Origin: Crambe crambe
Lineage: Eukaryota > Porifera > Demospongiae > Poecilosclerida > Crambeidae
Assembly: GCA_963924555.1 (NCBI GenBank)
Contig: OZ004585.1
Span: forward strand, 8,324,556 to 8,388,555
DNA: 64,000 bases
Direction: 5' to 3'
Shown: one piece after another, positions 37,403 to 50,400 of the stretch
Numbering within the stretch: the first letter of the stretch is position 1
Layout: each line of letters begins with the position of its first letter
Translations under genes and position numbers: made by a program
The notes under the pieces: model-generated
Databases searched by the model: none
Told to the model about the DNA's origin: nothing
The model's input: the letters and a program-made list of their open reading frames with translations, nothing else

Positions 37403-38389
37403 ATTGATAGCTAGCTAGAGATTTTAGCAGACTTCCTTTTATCTATGCTTTTAGCTAGCTAGTATTACATACCCTCCAAGTGTCCCGGAACCTCCGGGAC
37501 TGTCCCTGATTTGCACTTGGTCTCACGCGTCCCGCACGGATTTGTACAGTCGATTGCAACTCCGTTCGAATTTCCGTCGGAAGCGTATGGTTTGTGCGGG
37601 CCATACAAATTTAGGCCTATCAACACTTCTATTTATGGCACGCACAAACCATATGCTTCATACGGAATGTTGCAATTGACTGTATAAGGCTGGTGTTTGT
37701 CCCGGAAGAGTCTGAACATAGAATAGCTCATTGTATACATAAGCACTGCACTTGAATAGCTACAGTATACACAAGTACAGGCTGCATGCTAGTCCACTCT
37801 ATGCCTGGGGGCCTTCTACAGGCCACAAAGATTGGATGTACTGCACATTACTGACTGAATTGTTTATAATTTGCAATTCCAGGCTAATCTGTATCCTTAT
37901 CCTTCATCTTATCACTGCTTCTTTATGGCTGAGCCTGAAGGCACTGAAACACCACCAAACTTGTAGCCAAAAAATAATTGATATTGATTTTAATAATATT
38001 CATGGAGGGTAGCTATAATCAGTGGGCATGATTTGTCCCTGATTTCGGTTTTGCAAACTTGGAGGGTATGCTATTGCGGAAGTGGCCGAATGGAACTGAA
38101 ATTGACTGTAGGCAGCACTGAGATGTCAAAGAGCAACCAGTGCATGCCATTGGCATGAGGCCATTATACATGCAATGATGTCAGACATAGGGGAGTAGTA
38201 GATATTATTATTACCAGATGTCTCATCATAACAGTAATACATTCCCGGAATCTTGTTGCATTTTCTATTAAATCAATGAACTATTATTAGCTACTTATAC
38301 TTATAAAAATTAGCACAAAAATTGTTAAGAGTCTATAGTTGTTATAAGTATACAGCCAGTCAATTAGCGGTAATTTATCATCTGCACTA
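37403..38389. other. Gene C upstream region, with a hairpin element
   Basis: The 1 kb between the end of gene D and the start of gene C must hold the C promoter. About 37546-37690 is an imperfect inverted repeat (tacagtcgattgcaa against ttgcaattgactgta; gcgtatggtttgtg against cacaaaccatatgc), a MITE-like hairpin. From 38090 the sequence matches the gene D flank copied at 10430-10550. No TATA or initiator can be assigned. Confidence 0.5.
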
Positions 38390-38430
38390 TTAAGGTTCCT
38401 CATAGTCATCATGATCCTCACCATGCTCAT
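38390..38430 (-). CDS. Gene D last exon: short acidic tail
   Basis: Phase-1 exon after an atgatcag acceptor, reading DEHGEDHDDYEEP then stop. It is strongly acidic with a single Tyr. A copy with the same frame is kept at 10750-10790 in pseudogene B, which supports the assignment. Confidence 0.65.
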
Positions 38431-41400
38431 CTGATCATAAAGAACATAAAATAGTAAAATAGTAGCTAATCCACCTACACTGTAAAACCATGGTTATCTG
38501 AGTTACAAATTGGAACGCAGATAGCCTAAAATGGCTTGATTGTTTTTGCAGTGTAGGAAATAACTGTTATGCTAAGTGAGTGTGAGTGTTCTACCCACTC
38601 TTTTATACCTATCATATAATTATATGTTCCACTGTACTGAGCAATTAAGCTTGTAGCTACCTGTAGTAGTAGCAGTCTTTGCTGAATTGCTCTCATTAAT
38701 CACACCAAACCACGCTGATAAAAGTGTCTCCAAGTCCTCAAAGGATGGTCTTTCATCAAGATTGATGTTCCAGCATTGGTACATTGCAGAGTAACTATAA
38801 ATAAATAATATTATAATTACCTATTGTCTATTTGCATTCACCTGGCACTTTGATCACTATATTTAGTAAAACTTGCACCAAACTCTGGCTACATCAATGA
38901 AATGTGGTAACCTGTGATAACATTGTAGTAACTTTCTCAATTCTTCTGATTTGCAGAGAGAGTGGATAATCAACTCTCTGTTGATGCATTAGACTAGGAA
39001 TTTGGTTAAGAATTGAGAAAGTTATAGCAGTTATAGAATGATCAAGGTGCCAGGTAAATAATGCAATATGACTCTTTACATTTTGAGGCTAAGAGGGAAA
39101 GGGTTGACCATTTTCCTTCACTTTTTTTTTATGCTATGTAGAAATGTAGCCCATGACAATGGCACCTGCATGGGAATGAGGCTACATTGAGGCCCACTTT
39201 GTTTGCCCTTAGACTATAACCACAGATCTACATTTAATTCATTACATTCTAGAAGTGCATGCACCATTCTTGGGGGGACTCAGTCTTAGTCCACCACTCA
39301 GCAATCGCAGCAAGTCTGAAGCTTCGATAGTTCCATATGGCTCTTTGATAGCGAATATCTCCCAGCAAGTGACTCCAAAGGACCACTACATTAAACAGTA
39401 CATTATCTAATTATCTCAGTAATGTTTATTGGGAAGTTTTCAAGTGATTTTGGAGTGGAACCTCCAAATAATGGACACCCCTCTGTAGAGATCAGAGGTT
39501 GCTCTCCTTATTAGAGTGTATAATAATTAAGGTACTTTAGATTGTCCTTTATCCTCCTCTGTACTTCCCACTTACAAATTTATCTCTGCTTACTTGTAAC
39601 ACTATTCTTCATGTAATTAATTTTCACAGTGGCAGGAACTATGAACTTGACCACAAGAATTCCCAGATTTACCACTATTTTTTACCACTAATTTTTTGTA
39701 CACAACATACCACAGCTGATTTTTCAGTATACGTTCCTTCCATTATGCTCTCAGGTGCCATCCATTTCAGCTGGAACTTCATCAGTTCATTCCTATTCTG
39801 TCTGTAATACTTGGTTCTGGAAATCTCTTTGGATAGGCCGTAGTCGGCTATCCTGATGTTGATGCCTTTATCAACCCTGCAAGGTCAGGATACATTAATT
39901 TCGTACCAATTGAAAGTCTAGTCCTAGATAATTTTACATACTAATGTAGCCACTCAAAATAATGTTTACCATACTGCTCACTTATTATTCAATTTCATGG
40001 TAATGTTCAAAAGGCTGGGTCCCAAGTGTGTCCATTAATTATTCTACACTGTGATATAAATCTCATGCATTACAATCCATACCACTCACTGCTCACTTAT
40101 TATTAGCCTTTACAAAACCGTAAATTGGGAATTTTTGGATTTCTGTTCAACAATGAAAATTAATCATATTATTACCTTATACTAAAAGTTAATAACAAGA
40201 AATCAACATGAAAATTGTAAATATCTAATGAATATTTCCCAATTTAAATAATTTTCCCCATTTTATGATATTGTATGCATAGCTATATATGTACATGCAG
40301 TTTCTTGCTGCCAAATTTCTGTGTATGATCTTCTGTGAGATGAGGTAGAGCATTCCGAGTAGAATCTGGTAACACATTTCCAACAGAGTCTTTCTGACCG
40401 AGAAGGTTCGCTTACGGAGGTGAGAGGTGATAAAGTAGTCTCTCTTTCTCAGCATTAGGAACCTCATCAAGCTCCCATTTTCCATGAAAGGCATGACGAT
40501 TGCTGGTCGTGAGTCCTCATGGATATACACACCCATCAGGGTCATGATGTTGGGGTGAGACAGTTCCAACAGCTTGTAAATTCGACCGAATATCTTTACA
40601 ATCTCATCCCGCTCGAATTTACCTAAGTATGGTGAAGGAATGTTGCTGTTGTTGTTGTTGTTGTCGTTGTTGTTATTGTTGTCATTGTTATTATTGTCAT
40701 TGTTGTTGTTGTTGTTGTTTTAATCCTACCCATAATTATTATACATTTTTCATAGCTTGCTCCTTTTCTTCCCTATAGAAGGATAACCCTTTATTATGGC
40801 TCTTACCCTTTAGAATTCTGATAGCAATATTTGTATTCTCATCATTACTCCAGGGAAAATCCAACCTCTGAGCATTATACACTGTTCCAAAATTACCTAA
40901 AGACAACACATCAATAAACAAACAACATAATACTAGTCAGTCAATGGAACCTCCAATTAAGGACATTCCAAGAGAGGAAAAACCTCTTAACAAAGGACAA
41001 TCTAAAGTACCTTTGTATATAAACTCTATACAAAAATTAATAACCTCCAAAAAGAGGATAACCTCTCTACAAAGGACAAAATGTGCTCAGTAATATGAGA
41101 GGTACTTATTGCATTACCACAGTGGAGATAATTTTCTTGCTCTATACTGTGTTTAGAAATTAGACCGATAGGATCAACTGCATTTGAGTCATTACTGGAG
41201 AGATATTGCCTGTGGCCCTCAGTGTGGTATATGGTAATAGAATAAGAGACCTCCACTATGCCTCAGGGTGTATAACCTGATCCTGACACACATTATAGCA
41301 ATGTATAAACTCACCTACTCCTATGGGATCCAACAGTAGAATGTCCTTCCTGTGAATAATGCATTTTCCTGGATGGTTCTCATCTATTTCTTGAACCAAA

Positions 41401-44400
41401 AGGTCACAATAATCACAGTGCATTCATACAAGACTAGTGGAATTTTAACCACATAATTATTTTATCTGGCCCTGATATTAATTACAGGTCTGGGGACACA
41501 CCACTGCTTCATAGATTAACATAATAATAACTTTACATACTGAGTGTCGTGTTCTGCTCCTCTTTATCCTCAAGGTTGACAGCTCTGTGCTTCTGCTTTA
41601 TCGATTTGCCCTCGTTTTCATCTACAGAATCATCCCTTATGACTACTAATGCCTTAATCCACTTGACCTTTTGCTATATAAACTGGTTTTTGAAATTTGA
41701 AATTTTATTCAGAATTGAGCAAAAGTTATAGCAGTTATAATGAATGATCAAGGGATCAAGTGAATGCAAATAGACCTAATTTCTATTACAGTGGAACCTC
41801 CGAATAATGAACACACTTGGGACCCATCCTTTCATCCTTCGCAGAGAGTAGAATTAATTTTGTATTAATTTTTAGACTGTCCTTGTTGAGAGGTTTGTCC
41901 TCTTTCAGAGTGTGCCTTATCGGAGGTTCCACCTAAATTGAGGTACCTCTATCACTTCGATTTCTCTTCTCGTCCATAGATGTGACTCTAACACTTTGAA
42001 CTCTCCTCACATCTCTTGCACTCTTCTTCTCTTTTCTGGATATAATTCTCGACAATTTACCACTTAGGACTCTCGCCTCTGGTGCGGTCTTGAACCACCT
42101 ACTGGGGACTTTCTCCTCATCTGCAGATAAGAACTTCACCTCCCAACTGCTTCGAGCTTTCTTTTCATCTGCAGAACTACTGTTGCCTGTGGACGACTTC
42201 TTGATGGTACTATGGCTCCCATATTTCGCATGACCGTCCCTCTACGTTAAATGGAAAGCTATTATTAATAAAACTACCAGCTAATAGCTAATATCCATGT
42301 CATAGCTTCTATAGTGTGAGACTATTTACAGAGTGAACTTCGAAAATTAATACTGCAACAGTGAAACTTCTCAACAAAGGACACTCTAATAGTTACCTTT
42401 GTATATTATTATATATACACTCAATACAAAATACCAATCTCTCTATAAAGGACAAAAAGCAGTATGCAATGGAATTCAATTCTTAAAATATGGCACTGAT
42501 TTTGTGCACACAATAAAACTCAATCATTGTCCGGATATTAAAGTAATCCCTGACCTTCATGATAGCCTGTTTGTCAAACCACATGAATGCAATGATGCCA
42601 ATCAGAATCAAAAGGGCTAAGATCAGTAAAGGTATCACAATGGCTGTCACGACCAACACCGGGAAATCAGAACCTCTGTCACCTACTTGCCTTTCACCGT
42701 AGAAGATTGTTTCATTGAATCTGTAGACTAAGTTGTGACCTATCGTTACCTGGAAGTAAACATATCATAGAGAACAGCTGGTATAGGAAGTGGATCACTA
42801 TATGGCTTCTACATTATACCATCCATGCACCTGTAAAAAATTATGTGAATTCCTCCAACTACTACAAGTAAACAGAGTAGTCACTCACTGGAGTAATTTA
42901 CAGAATACAAATTCAGAACAAATTTACATAGCCTCCTTTCAAGTCCAAAAAGAGGCTATATAAATTTTGGTTTTGCTGTCCTGGATTTCATGTTGCAAGA
43001 TCACTGCAATCAGCTGTAACTGACTTACACAATAGTATAAACTGTGTATAGTCTTATGAATCTCTACGGATACCTGCATGGCCTAGCTACATGATACAGT
43101 TGCCTAATTACATCAAAGGTCATAATTGTTTTGATCAAATGAGGCTGCCCCTATGATTAAGGTCACTTGATTGAAAATGCCAACATGTTTTTTGTCTTAG
43201 TTAAGATCAAATGAGGCTGCATGCCCCTATGATTAAGGTCAAAATGCATTTTTGTTGTTGTTGTTGTTGTTGTTGTTGTTTTGTTTGACAGGAATGAGCC
43301 ACCCCTCCAATCAGGACAGATTTTTTGGGAGCCAAATATTAGAGGACATTGAATGTAGAGAAGAGTTAATGCATGCACATCCTTTATTGGCTACCTCATC
43401 AAACCTTATGATTCAACTTACAGTCACAGCAGCTCTATCATCATCATCTAGACTTGGATTTGCAGGAGATATACACACAATCTAATTACAAAGGGAATCA
43501 AGGATCATACACAGTACAGTGGAGCCTTTGATAAAGGACAACAGTGGAGCCTTTGATAAAGGACAATAGTGGAGCCTTTGATAAAGGACGATAGTGGAGC
43601 CTTAGATAAAGGACGATATAAAGGACAACAGTGGAACTTTTGATAAAGGACAACAGTGGAGCAACAGTGGAACCTCTGACAGTGGAGCCTCTGAGTGGAG
43701 CCTCTGATAAAGGAGCATCTCAATAAAGGATATTTCTCTCTCTCTCTTTTTTTTTTTTTTTGTAATAAAATAATAGGGCAACTTCTATAAAAACCCTCTA
43801 TACTAACCTCCAAAAGAAGACAATCTCTCTACAAAGGACAAAAGGCTGGGTTTCAAGTGTGTCCATTAATAATTCCGGAGGTCCTTAAACTTGGTGTTCA
43901 CCTGCATTTGGATACTTCCCTTGGACATTCTTTGAGATATCCTTCCAGAAAGCAAACAGGATGCAATTAACCACAAAAAAGATTTTTTTCGGCTCTACAG
44001 GTTACTGACATGCAACAGGTAATTATGATGGGGCAATTCCTACAAATGACCCATAATTATGACAGCAGGTAATTCCGTATGATGGAGCAATTCCTACTAA
44101 TGACGAGGAAATGAGGTCAGATTAGAGGTTAACCAATGACGTGCAGAGGTTAACCATGTCCTTAGGTCATGTTTGAGAAAATGACAAGCATGCAGCTCGA
44201 ATTTCAGTCCACTACACATCAGCCAGAGGGGAGTGAACCACCGACATGCAAGGCATTATTACAGCTATTTACATCATACATGTACCTGATTTCCTACACC
44301 ATTTAAAGTTGGGTTGTCACACACTTGTCCTCCAACATAGACAGTTACCTCACTCAGATCCACTGATCTCCAGTTTTGTCCCTGCATAAAATTCATTGTA

Positions 44401-47400
44401 ATAATAATAGCTACATAGCTAATGATAATAGTCCATCATGAGCTATAGTTCTACACTGGCCATTTCAAGAATTGTTATAAATTATAATAAGGACACAATA
44501 CATGATAGGAATCAACCCATAATTAGCCAATCACTGCATGGTCATTATTTCTAGGAAAACTATAATAATAGCCGGACTAATCATACATGCATGGAATTAT
44601 TTCTAGGAAAACTATAATAATAGCCAGACTAATCATACATGCATGGTCATTTTAGAATTATTTCTAGGAAAATTATAATAATAGCCGACTAATCATACAT
44701 GCATGGAATTATTTCTAGGAAAACTATAATAATAGCGGACTAATCATACATGCATGGTCATTTTAGAATTATTTCTAGGAAAACTATAAAGCCAACTAAT
44801 CATGCATGCATGGTCATTTGATGTCCAAACACTCATACCCAGGCCCACTTTTTTTCCTACTCTGCAAAAAAAGTGAACCTGTATACATAGGTGTGAGATT
44901 AGATTTGCTTTTAATTATGACCAATAAACTATTTTTCTGACTCAAAGACTGGCTGTAGTATAAGAGGATTGTTTGTTCGAACTCACAAATATTCTGACAT
45001 AGTCTTGTGATTCTTTGACCACTTTTTCTGTTGCCAACAGGAGTCCCGTTGGGTTAGGTCTCACAGAAAACTGAAAAGCAGGATCACTGAAGTTGGGGGA
45101 AGGGACATTATCCAGTTCTAGTGTGTATTCCACTATGTCCATTAGATTGGTCAATCTGGGAGTGATGCAGCTGATAAGAGTGCTGGCCACTAAAGTGCAG
45201 GAATCACTCTGGGAAAAGAAGAAAAGACTGTATTCGAGATGATGTCCAGTAATACGTAGATTGCAGAATGTTTAGCAACATTTCAATTAATGGACATTCC
45301 TTGTACCAGGCCTGTTTTAATGATTTCCCCTGTGTTTCCAGTAGGATACACAAGGGCATGGCATGTTTCAAAGGAAACACGCGGTGCCCTTGTATATCCT
45401 ATGAATTTCCTTATCAGATTCCTTCATGCAGGTTTCAGGCTAGGATATCTCCTATTTTTAATAGACTAAGGTGTAAAACACAGATGCACTAGCTAAGCCT
45501 ATTGTGTTCAAGTAATACTATGATCATTCATTATAACTTTCTCAATTTCTAACCAAACACCAGCAAAGAGCCCCTACGAGCTGGTTTTCGAAATTTTTAA
45601 TTTTGGTTAAGAATTAATAAGTTATAATGTTGGGATCTTAACACTGATAGACTTTAACCCTGAATGAGTTATAATGTAGGGATCAAGTTAACACTGATAG
45701 ACTTTAACCCTGAATGAGTTAATTACTGACAAAAGATCTGTAAGTATTGTGGACCTCTTTGTGAGGTAGTCTCGCGGAGCCAGCCCTTTCACCTTTGACA
45801 CCTCTCGTGGCATGGCTCCATGAGACTAGTTGTGAGGGGGGAGATTCCCAAGAACAGTTGGGACACTGTGATCCCCCTGTGCCTGTGACAATGATTATGC
45901 CAAACTAATGATTGTTTTCAACATTGTGTGCTCAGTAGTGACTACTTTGGCTCTAATTATAAGAGGTAAACTCACGAGCACTCCAAATATGGTGAACCGA
46001 ATATGCCGGGCTACATCAAAGTCTCTGCCAGTGAAGTTGAGTTTTATTCCTCCACTAATAATTTGTATACATCAAGTTATCATCAATTCATTGCCTACTT
46101 CCATATAAAGTTCTAGGCTATATGGGATAGGATATGGCTACTTAATGCAACAGATGTCCTTTAGAATTGACGTAATTAGTAGTTAATTGACTAGATCCAA
46201 AAGGTGGTTTCATTTTACAGTGGAATCTCTCTTCAAAGTGGACATCAATAAAGGACAATATTATTTATACAGTGAGAAGATATCACTAGTGAAAGCAATA
46301 CGCTATATAAAATAGTTCTTTCCATAGTCAAGTAGCCTGTCTAGTTTCATTCACTGCACTTGCTTCTCTCTTAGCTTATGTATCAATACTGAATAATCTC
46401 CAACTTCTCTACAAAGTACAAAGACTGGTTCCCAAGTCTCAAAGGTGGTGGTTGTTACTCTAATGTGAAGTCACTTACACAGGGATTGTATATTGAGGTT
46501 GGAGAGATGTAAAAACTGGATTCGGTCTGTATGCAAACTGAGCTCCAAAACTCTGAACTATCTGGTTATCAAATTGCAGAATCAATGGGAAGTAGTTGGA
46601 GGGTTCTGGTGCTCGGTTACTGATGCAGATTATTACCTCAGCGTTCCTTGTTCTGTAATAAACATGCAAACAAACAAATAAACAACATACAAACAAATAA
46701 ACAATAGGAGTTTAGGACCCCTTATTTCATACTAATTCAAATTAATGCCGTTACTACCATAATTTCCAGCATTATAGGCTTTTATGAATTCTTACAGACT
46801 AATTATTTAGCATGCAACTATTTTGAGGTTAAAGTTACATTTGCTTACAGCCAATCCTATCTTCATGTGCCACAAAGAAATTTATTACATGAAAATTACT
46901 TAGCCTATAAAATTAATCACAAGTATAATGGGGTGCCATCTCATTTATATGATAAGCATAATGGGCACCTTTTATGGGGATGGTTGGCATGGTACCAAAA
47001 TACTATCATATAGTTCACAGTGTATGTAACCCTTTACCAAATATTTAAGCATAACCCACATTATAGTGCACTCGGTTCCAATAACTCCATTGAGCACGAC
47101 TCTTACAGAGTTGCCAGCATTAAACCAAGTGCCACTAATCACCAGCCGAGTGCCTCCGGCTATGGGACCAAACCTGGGATGTAAACTGCTCACTCTGGGC
47201 ACCACCACCATGAAGGCTCCCCGTCTGCCCGTGACAACTCCCCAACTCCTGATTAAGTTGATCGTCAAGGACTGCTCTCCCAGCTCCATCCCTGGACCAG
47301 TCTGACAGAGAACTCTCAAACCTGCTGTGTAGTTTAGATTCAGTGGAGTACAAACTATGCCACTGATTGTGATGTTGCTTCCAGGGACTTGGAAGTCTGA

Positions 47401-50400
47401 AAAATTCACTCCGAGGTTAATTCCTGTGATGGTGACGGTTGTGCCTCCACTAGGAGGTGCAGAAGAAGGGGAAAACCCTGTGATCATTGGATAGGGACAG
47501 TCCCCTACAGTTCTGGTGATGTTGTAATTGCATTCATTCGAAATGGAGCAAATTGGTTTGGGGGCATTACACCACCCACACTCAAACATCGGAGCTTTTG
47601 AGATGCACGAGCTGCAACCTATTCCCAAAGTCTTGCAGTCATAAATAATCACTGCATGATAATAGCAGAAGGAATTCGAGTTTTTCAGCCATTTATGTAC
47701 TGTACCAATGACTTACAACTTGCATGGTCGAGAATCTCAATTTTGTGAACTTTTGAAACGCCAACCCAAACAATCTCAATGTCAATAACTTCCATACTGC
47801 TATTAGCCATGGAGAAGAGCACCTGCAACAGTTTTTCCCACGCATATTTCAGACTATCATGCATGTACATATGACCATCCACTGTATACTAGCTATAGCC
47901 TTGACCCCATACCTCATCAACACTGTGACATGTGACAGAAGAATTGCTGTTCCAGGTAGCAGTGACAGCCCGATATCCAGAATAAAGACAAAGGTAGCTA
48001 TGACCAGGTACCTGTATGTAATATACCTTATAAGCTTGCCAGTTGGTTCTTGAAAGATACGAAGTAGCTACACTGTCTCACGTCTATATCACAGACTCTA
48101 CAAATATATTATGGGTTGTCTTGTCTTGTGGGGGGGGAGAAACATGGCAGTTTAATAAATGCCGCCCACCCCACCTCCGCATGCAGTTGCTGAACTTCAC
48201 AGGACAGGGGAAAATTACTATTTAGAGTGGCCCCTTACTATGTTTGGCATGTTCCTGGTGGTAAGCTTGAGATTTTTTGGGATTCGAACGTGCTGAGTAT
48301 AGTTCAAAGTGCCATCTTTTAGGTCAAGGAAAGGACACACATCTCGAATTGCTGTGCTTTCATTTCTCTGTATGATCATTATAATAGCAAAAAAATTCAA
48401 GCTAAGCAAAACCTCCAATAGAGGATAACAAAGGAACAAACATTAGTGCAACATACATCTAGTTCACTTTTTAATACATCATCTTGTCATTCTCTCTATC
48501 TGACAAAAGACTAGGTCCCAATTAAAATTTTGATGAATTGGGAAGAATTAATTTTGATGAATTTATTCACCTGTAGAAAGTTACCAGGGTCTGTACAATA
48601 CTCTGACGACCTTCTGCACAATTTACTGATCACACACCATCCACAGATGTGTGGAATTGCGATGCAGTCACTACATCTGTAATAATGTCGCAGTCAACAA
48701 TAATGTCATTGCATGTCCTATGCAATATAACATACAGAGTGAGATTGCCACATTGGTAGAGGGTTGTTGCATTGGGTGTTCTGCCAAAGACCACACCTAT
48801 CACAGAGCTGATGAAACCTACTTCCAGCACTGAGAAAAAAATGCAAGTAATTTCTGACATCAAATGTGATGATCAATCACTTTTCACCTCTAGTATTTTC
48901 ACCTAAAAGTCTATTTTGCATTCACTTAGTGCGAAGTTATATACTACCACAATTTGCACATTTTTTTATATTCAACATGGAGTCTGTCATCAGCACTATT
49001 AGCCCAGATTCGCTTCGCATGTGAGCAGTACCAACCCGGATTCCAATCTGGGTAGCCCAACCCATATCAATTAGGTGGATTGGAATCCGGATTGAATCTC
49101 AACCCGGGTTGGGTGCGCATATAAACATGGCTAAAGTGAATGCAAGTTGAGTGAAGTTTCTAGTTAGTTACCTGCTCGGGCCCCATCAAATGCAGGGACT
49201 AAGAGAGAGATATTGCAAGAGAATTCCCTCCACGGGGTGATCACCACAGCTGGGACAGTGATATTGAACCGACTTTCACTGTCCTCAAAGTAGCACATAT
49301 AATTCTCATTGTGTAAGGCAACTGGTAGCCCTGGACCACCAACTGATACAGTCAATTGCTATAATTATAATTGTAAGCAGATGATTATGACAATCCTATA
49401 GTCTATTTGCATTCACCTTGCCCCTTGATCATTCACTATAACTGCTATAACTTTCTCAATTCTTAACCAAATTTAAAATTTCAAACACCAGCAGAGAGAA
49501 TGGATAATCAGCTCTCTGTTGATGCGTTAAAATTAGAAATTTAGTGAAGAATTGAGAAGTTATTGCAGTTATAGTGAATGATCAAGGGACAAGGTGAATG
49601 CAAATTGACTTTTTAGCTACAGTTGTAGCTACTATTAATTTTTGATACATTCATTTTGTCTACTTCTTCGTGCCTTAGCTCACTCCATAAACTCATAATT
49701 AGCTACTGGTAGCCTTGGGGCTTAAATTTGGTGTGGAAATAGCTAGTTCATTATAAACACATGCATAACAGAAATATGGGACAATTTCATATGTTCTTTT
49801 AAAAGTTAGTGGAGGGATTGTAATTTACCACTCACAATCAAACTTCGATTATTATCGATCTCAAACTCATTAGGTAAGGTTGTACTTCTTATGCAATGGT
49901 TAGTTGAAGTGTTGCTAGAGATCCACCTGGTGCTGCTGGTGGAGTTTCCATCCCTGCACTGTGACTGTCGGGAACACTTGTTCTCCACCACACACCAACC
50001 ACAGTGGTTGAATCTCCAAGCCAGGCAGTCCAGACAGTCGACACTACTTGAGCAGTCTGTCACTGACACTCGTGATAGCTTTGATAAAGGAGAAACTCCA
50101 ATTAGGCTTTACAATCATGTATGTAATAACTAGAAATTATCTCAAACTTCTGTCATGTGCTTTAAAATAATCGGACCAAATTTCAGCACCAAGGCTACTT
50201 GAGAGCTTAAATATGAGGTAGTGATTGAAAATGAATGCATCCTATCATTGACAGAAGTTTAGATCTCAACAGAAATTTGCTGCAACTTAATACTTAGCCA
50301 GTTATCACCTTCTGTGCAGTCATGACATAAACATCTTCACAATCATGTGAGGGGAGGATGATATGTGTGCTGTTTGATGACTCATCCAGAGAGAATCGTT

